A stretch of 64,000 bases of DNA from NCBI GenBank assembly GCA_964621345.1, contig CAZUON010000011.1:1-64000 (forward strand), in the 5' to 3' direction. Numbering within the stretch: the stretch's first letter is position 1; every line of letters starts with the position of its first letter. Under the pieces are notes generated by a model that saw only the letters and a program-made list of their open reading frames with translations, searched no databases and was not told the DNA's origin. This DNA is from Glaciecola sp964621345 (GTDB taxonomy: Bacteria; Pseudomonadota; Gammaproteobacteria; Enterobacterales; Alteromonadaceae). The position numbers were made by a program, and so were the translations under genes. Below are positions 8,937-17,867 of the stretch, one piece after another.

Positions 8937-10478
8937 TTAAGACGCCGTTTCGTATTTATAGCGCAAACGATGACGGATAAGTATTGCCGATATATTGAGT
9001 AAAAAAACAATAATTAACAACAACATACAACTAGCGAACATCAGCGATGCTGATTGGCTTTGGGTTTGGTTATGAAAAGCCCCGTCATAAATAAATACAC
9101 CTAAATGCATAAACTGTCGCTCTAAGTGCACAAAGGGAAATTCAGCATCTACCGGTAAATTCGGAGCGAATTTCACCGCACCGACCAAAATCAATGGGGC
9201 AACTTCACCTGCGGCTCTAGCAATGGCTAAAATGATCCCGGTCAACATGCCAGGACTTGCCATAGGCACAACCACTCGCATAATGGTTTCAAACTTAGTT
9301 GCACCAAGCGCGTAACTGCCAGCACGCAGGCCCTGAGGTACTCGTTGCAAACCTTCCTCCGCAGATACAATTACCACAGGTAAGGTTAACAAGCCCATGG
9401 TTAAACTCGCCCACAACAGACCTGGCGTACCAAAGGTTGGTGAGGGCAGCGTTTGTGAATAAAACAAGGCATCAATGGAACCGCCCATGGCATAAACAAA
9501 AAAGCCTAAACCAAATACCCCATACACCACCGACGGTACCGCTGCCATATTGCTAATACCTATGCGGATGAGCTGACTTAAGCGATTATCAGGTGCATAT
9601 TCATGCAAATAAATGGCGGCGATGATGCCAAAAGGCGCCACCACTACCGACATCAAAAGTACCATCAAAATCGTACCAAAAATAGCCGGAAACACCCCTC
9701 CTGTAGTAGATGCCTGCTTAGGTTTATCAGAGATAAACTGCCAGACTTTACCTAATGTAAAAGTGAGCTTTGACCATGCGCTAAGTTGATTCGGTTGATG
9801 CAGAAAATCTACGTCATTCAGTCCAATTTCTATGAGTGTACCGTCTGCTTGTTTTAGGCTAATGCTATATTGTGCAATCTGTGACTCTAACTCACTGGCA
9901 TATTGTTGCCAGCGCACAAATGCCTGCATCTGTAGCGCTCTTGCCGGTGCATCGCTACTCACCCCAGTATTATTTAAGGCCGCGATTCGCCGATGAATGT
10001 CTCGAAGCTTACCTTGCTGCACTTCATGCAAATTGCTGTGCAGTAAATCTACGGTATTTTTTAAGGAATCGAGCTCACTTAAAGAGAGCGCTGTGTTATT
10101 AGGCGAAGATAGCGCATAAAATTCACCAAAGTGGACTCGCCCACTTTTACTCACAAGTTGATACACATCTTCAGCAATCGTGAGCTCCACCTTGGGTTTA
10201 TTTTCTGGCTGGCTTAAGAACTGACCTCGATAACGGCTCTCATAATCACTGATTAAATCCTCAGGCGCGAAGTTGCTGCCTTGGTAAAACACTTCTTGGC
10301 GGTTGTCTGCAAAGCTCACGGTAATTTTGTAAGCCGATTGGGGTAAAAAATACTGTGCTCCCTTTACTCCAATAAAGAGCACCATCGCGACGAGGAATAT
10401 CAACAAGCTCGAAACGCACAACATCGTCGTGATTTCCGATAAGGACTGCCTGTAATTAAAGTAAGCTTTATCAAACAT
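8937..10478 (-). CDS. pstA: Phosphate ABC transporter permease PstA (long form)
   Basis: Permease of about 513 residues, nearly twice the E. coli protein. One membrane helix near residues 20-40 is followed by a periplasmic insert of about 200 residues, including a coiled-coil-like stretch near 125-200, and then the usual six-helix permease domain (about 265-505) with the EAA loop around GATKFETIMRVVVPMASPG. Long PstA proteins of this kind occur in marine gammaproteobacteria. I place the start at ATG 10478 because AGGGTG lies 6 bases before it; a GTG at 10487 is the alternative. Either start overlaps the end of pstC, so the two are translationally coupled. Confidence 0.9.
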   Translation of the reverse strand: MFDKAYFNYRQSLSEITTMLCVSSLLIFLVAMVLFIGVKGAQYFLPQSAYKITVSFADNRQEVFYQGSNFAPEDLISDYESRYRGQFLSQPENKPKVELTIAEDVYQLVSKSGRVHFGEFYALSSPNNTALSLSELDSLKNTVDLLHSNLHEVQQGKLRDIHRRIAALNNTGVSSDAPARALQMQAFVRWQQYASELESQIAQYSISLKQADGTLIEIGLNDVDFLHQPNQLSAWSKLTFTLGKVWQFISDKPKQASTTGGVFPAIFGTILMVLLMSVVVAPFGIIAAIYLHEYAPDNRLSQLIRIGISNMAAVPSVVYGVFGLGFFVYAMGGSIDALFYSQTLPSPTFGTPGLLWASLTMGLLTLPVVIVSAEEGLQRVPQGLRAGSYALGATKFETIMRVVVPMASPGMLTGIILAIARAAGEVAPLILVGAVKFAPNLPVDAEFPFVHLERQFMHLGVFIYDGAFHNQTQSQSASLMFASCMLLLIIVFLLNISAILIRHRLRYKYETAS

Positions 10479-12690
10479 GCTTGTCACCCTGCAGCTTTCT
10501 TTTCAAAAAAGAGGCGATGGTATTGATGATAAAAGTAAAGGCAAACAAAATAGCTGCGGTTAAAAATAGAATATGATAGTGAGCAGAGCCAATACTTGAT
10601 TCTTGAAGTTCAATAGTTAAATTTGACGTAAGCGAGCGCAGACCGGACAGTAGATCCCAATTGGCGATGGGGGTATTACCGGTCACCATCAGAACAATCA
10701 TGGTTTCTCCAAAGGCACGGCCTAAGCCCAGCATAATCGCCGAAATAATACTGGGCAGGGCAACCACCAACACAACTTTCACTAAGGTTTGAAGCTCAGT
10801 AGCGCCTAGCGCAAAGGCCGCTTGCTTAACCCCGTCGGGCACCTCAAATAACGCGTCGTCAACTAAGGAGTAAATCGTTGGCGCAACTGCAATCCCTAAG
10901 GCCAATGCCACAACAATCGTTGTTTTACTCAATGTAATATCGACAAACATACCGCTTAATAAGCCAGCTTGAGTTGTGCTAAACAGCCCCTGCAGCAATA
11001 CAAAAAGCTGAAATACGCCTGCCAGCAGTGCCAAAAAAGCAAATGAGGTGAGTAATAAATACAAGCCTTGTTTTTGCTGATAGTTTTCACTTCGCTTGAC
11101 TAAACCTTGCAGAGCAGCAAAGCCTAAAACAATAAAGGGGAGGCAAACAAGCATTCCTAATAACGCGAACAATGAACGCTCTGCAAACGGCGCTAACCAT
11201 ATAGCGGCAATAAACCCAATGATCACAGACGGAATCGCTTCAATCATTTCAATGCTCGGCTTTACCCAAGCACGTAATTTTGCCGTGGCAAAGTAAGCAG
11301 TGTAAATAGCTGCCCCTAAAGATAATGGAATAGCCACAAAAAGGGCTAACACAGATGCTTTTAAACTGCCGATGATTAAAGGAATTAAGGAAAACTTTGC
11401 TTGTGCATATTCTGCAGACTGACTAGTTTGCCAAATATACTGCGCGTCCTGATAACCCGAGTACTGCACCTCATTAAACAAACTGTTCCAGGTTGTAATA
11501 CCCGCAGCATTTTGCAAAGTGTATCGGGCTATTTCAATTTGACCTGTGCGATGTTCTGAAAATAAGTACAACTGCTGATTATGCCAGTGAATTTGCTGAA
11601 TGGGTTCATCTATAAAAAGAGTATTCAAGTGCTCTTGAGTCGCACTATTGAACATGGTGAGCGCATAATCTCCATTCAAGGCTATTGCTAACATTTTTTG
11701 TCGGTCAAATACGATTTGTTGTATGCCCTGTTGAGCATCTTCACCCAATTTTTCGCTAGGTGTCAGCTCCTTGCTTGAAGGATTTTTTTGCACAGTTTCG
11801 CTATCTAAATATCCTGCGTGAGTCAATAAAAACTGTCCTGATACATTATTGCTGTGCCAGACTTCGATATCGAAATTTTTATTTTGAATGTATACGCTAC
11901 GCTGATTTGGCGATATTAAAACGTGTGCATTTATCCCAAAATGATTCGGTAGGCTTTGTATATTCGTGAGATTTTTATCGAGCAGAGTAAAGCTACCGTC
12001 AAAGCCAACAAGGACTTGTTCAAAGCGGGGCAGTGCGGTGAGCGAGTGCACCTGTTCTATTACTCTAAGTTGAGGAGGACTCAAAGTATTTAGCTTATGC
12101 GTAATTAACGCAACTTCATTGTCGTCGAGGCGCGCATGCATCATAAGGGTGTTTTGATACATATCGATTTGCCAAGCAAGGTTCGCAAAACGTGTTTGCT
12201 CATCCCCCTTTATTAATGCGGCTATGCTAAACGACCCAAGTAGGCTACGTTGTACCTTCCCTGATAAGTTATTAATGCTATAGAGCTCAACCAAAGCATC
12301 TTCTCTTAGTATGCCATAGTGTGTGGCATAGCCATGATTCGCGTTTATTTCAACAAATTCAGCATTGCACGGATGCTTAAAGCCCTCACTTACGCCACCG
12401 CCAGTGCTTACACTATGCACTTGTACCTGACACTTATCAAAAGACAAAGCAACGACCTCGTCTCCCATTTGCTGGATAGATAAAAAAGGAGATGGACTAC
12501 TAACGGTATTACGAGAGTCAAATTGTAATTTAGGGGTTTTTAGAAGCGGAAAAGCATTTCCTAATATGTGCAAAATAAGCAGCATAAACAGTGCAAGAAC
12601 CAGTAAACCAAATACTGTCACGACGTGTTTCGCGATGGCGTCTACTCGAAATCTAATTTTATCGGCGCGTGCTTGCGGATTAGGTTGCAT
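10471..12690 (-). CDS. pstC: Phosphate ABC transporter permease PstC with large periplasmic domain
   Basis: Permease of 739 residues against about 320 in E. coli PstC. A membrane helix at about 22-46 is followed by a periplasmic domain of nearly 390 residues rich in short beta strands, possibly propeller-like, and then the permease domain from about residue 440 with the EAA loop GATELQTLVKVVLVVALPSII. It is the first gene of pstC-pstA-pstB-phoU. No gene for the phosphate-binding protein PstS is present next to it, which is unusual for pst operons; PstS must be encoded elsewhere or the periplasmic insert may take part in capture (inference). The promoter must lie in the 84-base divergent gap shared with the ACT-domain gene. 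Confidence 0.9.
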   Translation of the reverse strand: MQPNPQARADKIRFRVDAIAKHVVTVFGLLVLALFMLLILHILGNAFPLLKTPKLQFDSRNTVSSPSPFLSIQQMGDEVVALSFDKCQVQVHSVSTGGGVSEGFKHPCNAEFVEINANHGYATHYGILREDALVELYSINNLSGKVQRSLLGSFSIAALIKGDEQTRFANLAWQIDMYQNTLMMHARLDDNEVALITHKLNTLSPPQLRVIEQVHSLTALPRFEQVLVGFDGSFTLLDKNLTNIQSLPNHFGINAHVLISPNQRSVYIQNKNFDIEVWHSNNVSGQFLLTHAGYLDSETVQKNPSSKELTPSEKLGEDAQQGIQQIVFDRQKMLAIALNGDYALTMFNSATQEHLNTLFIDEPIQQIHWHNQQLYLFSEHRTGQIEIARYTLQNAAGITTWNSLFNEVQYSGYQDAQYIWQTSQSAEYAQAKFSLIPLIIGSLKASVLALFVAIPLSLGAAIYTAYFATAKLRAWVKPSIEMIEAIPSVIIGFIAAIWLAPFAERSLFALLGMLVCLPFIVLGFAALQGLVKRSENYQQKQGLYLLLTSFAFLALLAGVFQLFVLLQGLFSTTQAGLLSGMFVDITLSKTTIVVALALGIAVAPTIYSLVDDALFEVPDGVKQAAFALGATELQTLVKVVLVVALPSIISAIMLGLGRAFGETMIVLMVTGNTPIANWDLLSGLRSLTSNLTIELQESSIGSAHYHILFLTAAILFAFTFIINTIASFLKRKLQGDKHV

Positions 12691-12774
12691 AGGAACAGTT
12701 TTGATTTATGATTCATAAGGATGCAATATTCTTAGCGATAATGATAGATGAAGCAATTAAAAAGGTAGCTTTAT

Positions 12775-13272
12775 ATGCAAGCAATGGTATTAACCGTAGT
12801 AGGAAAAGATCAGGCTGGGCTCATTGAACAGATTGCCCAATGCGTAAACCAAGCAGATGGCAATTGGCTAAAGAGCAGCTTTTGTCACTTAAGTGGCCAT
12901 TTCGCTGGCTTTGTGGAGGTTATGTTACCAAAACAAAACCATAATGCGCTGATTCAGGCCTGCCATACCCTCTCAAGCTTACAAATAACCCTAGTACCTG
13001 CACATATCGATGACTCAGCGAGGGATCAATTCTTTGATATAACAGTGACCGGTAACGACCGTCAAGGCATTGTTAATGATATAAGTCATCGCCTGACCCA
13101 CTTAAATGTTAATATCAAAGAGATGGAAACAAGCTGTGAAAGCGCACCAAACTGGGGAAGCCCAATATTTACCGCAAATATGACCCTCGCCTGTGATGCA
13201 AACTTAGACATAGACGAAATTAAAGACGCGCTTGAACAAATCACAGATGATTTAGTTGTGGAATTTAAATAG
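12775..13272 (+). CDS. gcvR: GcvR-like glycine cleavage regulatory protein with two ACT domains
   Basis: Protein of 165 residues made of two ACT domains, about 3-75 (VLTVVGKDQAGLIEQIAQCV) and 88-163 (ITVTGNDRQGIVNDIS). This is the layout of GcvR, which in E. coli binds GcvA and blocks activation of the glycine cleavage genes when glycine is low. An AAAGG site lies 9 bases before the ATG. It is divergent from pstC and followed 29 bases later by ppk on the same strand. Whether it really acts on glycine cleavage here or is a related ACT regulator linked to polyphosphate genes cannot be decided from sequence. Confidence 0.8.
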   Translation: MQAMVLTVVGKDQAGLIEQIAQCVNQADGNWLKSSFCHLSGHFAGFVEVMLPKQNHNALIQACHTLSSLQITLVPAHIDDSARDQFFDITVTGNDRQGIVNDISHRLTHLNVNIKEMETSCESAPNWGSPIFTANMTLACDANLDIDEIKDALEQITDDLVVEFK

Positions 13273-13301
13273 TAATAGGTAGTTAGGAGGGTAAGGAAGC
13301 A

Positions 13302-15371
13302 GTGTCGAGTAAAAACATTTATTTTCCCAAGGAATTGAGTTGGCTCTCGTTTAACGAAAGAGTGTTGCAAGAAGCTGCCGATGATAATACCCCGCTCATT
13401 GAGCGCTTTCGATTTTTAGGTATTTACAGTAATAATCTAGATGAGTTTTATCGGGTTAGAGTTGCCGACGTAAAACGCCTGATCACTATTTCGCAAAACG
13501 ATGGCAACCTCGAGCTAGCCGATGAGTTAACGCAACTGCTACACGAAATCCAGCAGCGCGTAAAGGTACTCTCTGCGAAGTTTGATAGCATTCACAAAAA
13601 AGTAACCAAAGAGCTAAAACGCTACAATATTCATATTTTGGGTTATCAGCAGCTCGATGAAAAACAAGTCCAGTGGGTCACCAACTATTTTAGAAACCAT
13701 GTATTGTTGCACATTGCCCCCATTTTACTTGATAACAAAGTGGAGCTTATCCAACGTCTGAACGACAGCTCGGTCTACTTAGATGTAGCCCTGTATCGTC
13801 CCGGCCGTAATACTAAGTACGCCGTTGTTGAAATCCCAACTAACCAAACCAGTCGTTTTGTTGTTCTGCCCACTCAGGCGAGTAAAAAGAAAAAACAAAT
13901 CATACTACTCGATGACGTAATCAAGCTCTGCATCGACGAAATCTTTAAAGGCTTTGTACGCTTTGAAAGTGCTGAAGCCTATAGCTTTAAGATCACCCGT
14001 GATGCCGAGTATTCGATAAACGACGAAATTGACGAAAGTTACGTTGATAAAATGTCGGAAAGTATGAAGCAGCGCCTAATTGCCGAACCCGTGCGCATTA
14101 TTCACGATAAAGGCATGCCAAATGAAATGATCAATGACCTGCGCAAACGACTAAAAATTTCTAATATCGACACCATTCAAAGTGCCGGTCACTATCGAAA
14201 CTTTAAAGACTTTATCGCTTTTCCAAATGTAGGGCGCGCCTATCTTGAGCATAAACCATTGCCACGTTTGCGTAATAAAAGTTTTACTGAGCACGATACG
14301 GTGTTTGATGCGATCGCCAAGCAAGATATTCTGTTGTATTACCCCTACCATGACTTTTTGCACTTTACGGAGTTTGTGCGCCAAGCGGCCTTTGACCCGC
14401 AGGTTAAACATATCCGCTTAAATATTTATCGCGTAGCCTCACAATCACGCATTGTTAGCTCACTGGTAGATGCGGTCGACAACGGCAAAAAGGTGACTGT
14501 TGTGGTCGAACTGCGTGCGCGTTTTGATGAAGAAAACAATATTGCATGGTCAAAGAGAATGACCGACGCTGGTATTAAAGTAGTGTTAGGTAACCCTAGC
14601 GTAAAAATCCACAGTAAATTGTGTATTGTGAGCCGTGAAGAGCGCGGAAAAATTAAACATTACACCCACTTTGGCACCGGCAATTTCAACGAAAAAACAG
14701 CTAAAATTTATACTGATCTTTCGTTATTTACCTGTGATGAAGAATTAGCATTAGAGGCCATACAAGTTATCGACATGATTCAAAACCCGTACAAAAAAGT
14801 ACGTTTTAATCGACTTCAGGTATCGCCCATTAACGCACGTAGCAAAATTCAGTCACTTATAAGACAAGAGATTCAGCGCAGTACCGAAGGCCACTTTGCG
14901 CAAATCACCTTTAAAATAAATAATTTGGTTGACCCTGAACTCATTGATGATTTGTATCGCGCCTCTCAATCCGGGGTTAAAATCCGCGGTATTATTCGCG
15001 GTATGTGCTCTTTGATTCCAGGTGTTGAAGGATTAAGTGAAAATATCGAAATTATTAGTATTGTAGATAGGTTCCTAGAGCACCCTCGCATTATGGTATT
15101 CGAAAATGGCGGAGACCGAAAAATCTATATTTCATCAGCGGATTGGATGACCCGGAATATGGATTATCGCATTGAAGTAGGCTGTCCGGTTTATGACGAT
15201 GATGCACGCCAAATGATAGTAGATTTACTTGAACTGCAGTTTAAAGATACCTTAAAAGCACGCGTGATTGACGATGAGCAATCAAACCGCTACGTCAACC
15301 GAGGGAATCGCAGAAAATTACGCTCTCAAATTCAAATTCATCAATACTTGTCGGCACGAGAGGCGAAATAA
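13302..15371 (+). CDS. ppk1: Polyphosphate kinase 1
   Basis: PPK1 of 689 residues, which builds polyphosphate from ATP at the inner membrane. The N-terminal domain starts FPKELSWLSFNERVLQEA as in the family. The catalytic histidines are H437 in KIHSKLC, matching E. coli H435, and H456 in HYTHFGTGNFNE. The start is GTG with AAGGAAG 3 bases upstream and further purine-rich sequence before it. The next gene, ppx, begins directly after its stop codon. Together with the divergent pst-phoU operon this forms a phosphate-storage neighbourhood. Confidence 0.96.
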   Translation: MSSKNIYFPKELSWLSFNERVLQEAADDNTPLIERFRFLGIYSNNLDEFYRVRVADVKRLITISQNDGNLELADELTQLLHEIQQRVKVLSAKFDSIHKKVTKELKRYNIHILGYQQLDEKQVQWVTNYFRNHVLLHIAPILLDNKVELIQRLNDSSVYLDVALYRPGRNTKYAVVEIPTNQTSRFVVLPTQASKKKKQIILLDDVIKLCIDEIFKGFVRFESAEAYSFKITRDAEYSINDEIDESYVDKMSESMKQRLIAEPVRIIHDKGMPNEMINDLRKRLKISNIDTIQSAGHYRNFKDFIAFPNVGRAYLEHKPLPRLRNKSFTEHDTVFDAIAKQDILLYYPYHDFLHFTEFVRQAAFDPQVKHIRLNIYRVASQSRIVSSLVDAVDNGKKVTVVVELRARFDEENNIAWSKRMTDAGIKVVLGNPSVKIHSKLCIVSREERGKIKHYTHFGTGNFNEKTAKIYTDLSLFTCDEELALEAIQVIDMIQNPYKKVRFNRLQVSPINARSKIQSLIRQEIQRSTEGHFAQITFKINNLVDPELIDDLYRASQSGVKIRGIIRGMCSLIPGVEGLSENIEIISIVDRFLEHPRIMVFENGGDRKIYISSADWMTRNMDYRIEVGCPVYDDDARQMIVDLLELQFKDTLKARVIDDEQSNRYVNRGNRRKLRSQIQIHQYLSAREAK

Positions 15372-16898
15372 TTGCAAAATTTATATCAAATCTTTGATAG
15401 CACCGAGCAGCGTACCACTGAGACTATTGCTGCGTTAGATATTGGTTCAAATAGCTTTCACTTAGTTGTCGCGCGCGTTGTCGCAGATGCCGTTCAGGTG
15501 GTAAACCGAGTCAAACATAAGGTAAGACTCGCAGATGGGCTCAATGATAAATCTCAGTTGTCGAAAGAAGCGATGGACCGAGGGATTGCGACTCTTGAGA
15601 GTATGGTCGAAAGTGTTGGAGGTGTCACACCTGATTCTATTCGAATTGTTGCCACCCACACCTTACGCCGAGCAAAAAATGCGAATGCCTTTTTACGACG
15701 TGCACGCAAAGCTTTTCCTTTCCCTATCGAAATTATATCCGGCGCAGAGGAAGCCCGCTTAATATATGTTGGCATTGCGACCCATGGGAATATTGAGGGT
15801 AGTCGTTTAATTATTGATATTGGTGGCGGCTCTACCGAGTTTGCAGTGGGCAAAGGCAGCGCTCCGCAATTATGCAAGAGCGTACAAATGGGCTGCGTCA
15901 GCTATCAAAAACGCTATTTCTCGGAGGGTAAAATTACCCGTAGCGCGGTAGAAAAAGCGATTACCGCTGCCCAACAAGACTTAGAACTCGCTTGTGCGAA
16001 TTTACGCGAGTTTGATTGGCAACATGCTATTGCAAGCTCTGGGACTGCAAAAGCCATAGCTTTGGTGGTTAACCCCAGCGAAAATGAAGAAACACAGCCA
16101 TTTAACCAACACGACTTGCAGCTTCTACTGGCACGCTGCATTGAAAAGGGGCGCTCAGATAAGCTTGATTTTGCAGGTTTAAGCGAAGACCGCAAACCGG
16201 TTTTTGTGGCTGGTTTGTGCATTATGTTAGCGATTTTTCAGTCTTTGAAGCTCAAACAAGTTGAGATATCGCAAGCAGCGCTTCGTGAAGGTGTGTTAGC
16301 CGAGCTTCAAGGTAAACAAACCTCACAAAATGTAAGAGTGCGTACCGCTCAAAGTCTTGCTACGCGCTACGATGTAGATACCCAATATGCCCACAAAGTG
16401 CTGAAAACATGTATGTTTATATACAACCAAATTAAACAAGACTGGGGATTAAGCGACCCTAAGTTTCGGTTTATGTTGGGCTGGTCTGCGCTTTTGCATG
16501 AAATTGGCTTGCAAGTAAACTCTCGCGGAATTCAAAAGCACTCGAGTTACATACTCTCTCACTCAGACTTACCCGGCTTTAACCAAGAGCAACAAAAGGT
16601 CATGAGTGCATTGGTGCGTTTTCATCGCAAAAAAATCGCGCCTGATGATTTTCCAAATGTCATTGAGTTCAGTGAAACCTGTATAGCTAGGATGCTAATT
16701 ATCTTACGGCTTGGAATTTTATTGAATGTTAATCGTCAGGTGAGTAATGATATTTTAAAAAAGTGTGAGGTAAAAGAAGAGAGTATTAAACTTACGTTTA
16801 ATGATGGCCTATTGAACAGTAATGCGCTTTTACTCGCAGATCTTAATAAAGAAACTCATTATTTAAAGCAACTAAAGGTAAAACTAAAGTCACAATGA
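15372..16898 (+). CDS. ppx: Exopolyphosphatase (Ppx/GppA family)
   Basis: Enzyme of 508 residues that removes phosphate from polyphosphate ends, or converts pppGpp to ppGpp. The ASKHA-type ATPase fold is shown by ALDIGSNSFHLVVA at 21-34 and IDIGGGSTEF at 148-157. A C-terminal HD-like helical domain follows from about residue 320. The start is TTG immediately after the ppk stop (TAA then TTG, no gap), with GAGAGG about 8 bases upstream; no better start exists before the conserved region. The arrangement implies coupled translation of synthesis and breakdown enzymes. Length matches Ppx rather than the shorter GppA. Confidence 0.93.
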   Translation: MQNLYQIFDSTEQRTTETIAALDIGSNSFHLVVARVVADAVQVVNRVKHKVRLADGLNDKSQLSKEAMDRGIATLESMVESVGGVTPDSIRIVATHTLRRAKNANAFLRRARKAFPFPIEIISGAEEARLIYVGIATHGNIEGSRLIIDIGGGSTEFAVGKGSAPQLCKSVQMGCVSYQKRYFSEGKITRSAVEKAITAAQQDLELACANLREFDWQHAIASSGTAKAIALVVNPSENEETQPFNQHDLQLLLARCIEKGRSDKLDFAGLSEDRKPVFVAGLCIMLAIFQSLKLKQVEISQAALREGVLAELQGKQTSQNVRVRTAQSLATRYDVDTQYAHKVLKTCMFIYNQIKQDWGLSDPKFRFMLGWSALLHEIGLQVNSRGIQKHSSYILSHSDLPGFNQEQQKVMSALVRFHRKKIAPDDFPNVIEFSETCIARMLIILRLGILLNVNRQVSNDILKKCEVKEESIKLTFNDGLLNSNALLLADLNKETHYLKQLKVKLKSQ

Positions 16899-16912
16899 TT
16901 TTTGAGTTCTGT

Positions 16913-16954
16913 AAAAAAACAGTAGCTAAACGCTACCCAATTCGAGTAGCGTTT
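16913..16954 (-). terminator. Hairpin between ppx and the PEP-CTERM gene
   Basis: AAACGCTAC (16928-16936) and GTAGCGTTT (16946-16954) form a 9-bp stem with a 9-base loop. On the minus strand a run of seven T (16919-16913) follows after 8 bases, so it may end transcription of the PEP-CTERM gene; on the plus strand no T-run follows directly. Confidence 0.5.
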
Positions 16955-16983
16955 GCGTAACGACTTACTTCAGTTTTTAAGCT

Positions 16984-17619
16984 TTATTTCTTAAATCGTC
17001 GAAGACTAAGCATTAGTAAGCCAAGCCCTAAAATTGCAATAGCCGACGGCGCAGAAACTTCAACTGCATTTCCATCGACAGTAAATGCCAATTCAGGTTG
17101 ACCAGACAAGCGAGCTCCAGCTCCACCATTTTGCCACTGCGTTGCATTGTCGGAGAAGCCGGTTGACGCAACAGTAGCGTAATTCGCCGTTGTGTCGTGC
17201 TGAATTCCTAACCAATATGAGCCCGCACTTAGTATTTCCGACAAACCACCTAAGGTTATATCAAAGAAACCGCTGCCAAGACTATTTGCAGTTAACGTTC
17301 CAACTGCTGAATATGCAAATAATAAGTTTCCTGAGTTGAAGACAGGATCGTTATCGTATACCCAAACATTCGAAGAATTATAATCGGATTGGCCGCCATA
17401 GAGATTCGCTGTCCATGAAATGGAGGTAATTTCACTATCAGCAGAGATCACAAAATCATCAAATATTGTCCATGTACCATTACAGATTCCACTTGTTTCC
17501 GCACATCTGCCAGAGTCTTCGGTTGCGACCCCATTGTCGTAAAGTAAAGCAGCATTCGCTAAGCTACTAAGCATAATTATGATGGCAGTTATAGTGCCTT
17601 TGAGCATGATATTCTTCAT
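16984..17619 (-). CDS. PEP-CTERM sorting domain protein (exosortase substrate)
   Basis: Secreted protein of 211 residues. A signal peptide covers about 1-23, ending in SLANA before ALLYDNG. The body is low in charge, rich in Gly/Ser/Asn/Asp and beta-prone, with one Cys pair (C39 and C46). The last 24 residues form the tripartite sorting tail: V-S-A-P-S (a variant of the usual VPEP motif), the hydrophobic stretch AIAILGLGLLMLSL and the basic end RRFKK. Such tails are processed by an exosortase (XrtA type), which is not in this window. The gene stands alone and has a -24/-12 type promoter about 70 bases upstream, fitting control by the PrsR encoded at the left edge. Its function after sorting is unknown; surface or matrix roles are usual for the family. 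Confidence 0.85.
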   Translation of the reverse strand: MKNIMLKGTITAIIIMLSSLANAALLYDNGVATEDSGRCAETSGICNGTWTIFDDFVISADSEITSISWTANLYGGQSDYNSSNVWVYDNDPVFNSGNLLFAYSAVGTLTANSLGSGFFDITLGGLSEILSAGSYWLGIQHDTTANYATVASTGFSDNATQWQNGGAGARLSGQPELAFTVDGNAVEVSAPSAIAILGLGLLMLSLRRFKK

Positions 17620-17687
17620 ATTATTTGTCCTTGAATTATTCCTAATATAGGATGGTGTGTGGTCTAATGCGATACACTACCTTTCAA

Positions 17688-17703
17688 AGCAAATTTCACG
17701 CCG
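17688..17703 (-). promoter_or_regulatory. Sigma-54 (-24/-12) promoter of the PEP-CTERM gene
   Basis: The minus strand reads CGGCGTGAAATTTGCT, matching TGGCACGnnnnTTGCW with GG and GC separated by exactly 10 bases (GG at 17702-17701, GC at 17690-17689). The expected start of transcription is near 17677, giving a leader of about 58 bases to the ATG at 17619. A short palindrome, GTTAA-N6-TTAAC at 17731-17746, lies upstream and could be an activator site. Confidence 0.65.
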
Positions 17704-17816
17704 AAATAAATAAAACAATTAAATCAGCAAGTTAAATGAAATTAACGGCAATTAAAAAGTCGGATCGTAAAGATTACTGACAGGGTCATAAAGCGATTAA
17801 GCGTCTTGACTCTAAA

Positions 17817-17852
17817 TGTAAACGCCGATGCACAAACAAGCATCGGCTTACA
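17817..17852 (-). terminator. Hairpin downstream of the aldolase gene
   Basis: GCCGATGC (17824-17831) pairs with GCATCGGC (17840-17847), and an outer TGTAA/TTACA pair extends the stem past a two-base bulge. It lies 16-50 bases beyond the stop of fba on the minus strand. The following T content is weak, so it is a probable but not strong terminator. Confidence 0.45.
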
Positions 17853-17867
17853 TGTTCAATCAAAGAA

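Noticed and set aside
12691..12774. Pho box in the pstC/gcvR gap
   Set aside because: I found only scattered partial matches to CTGTCAT with wrong spacing, not enough to call a PhoB site.
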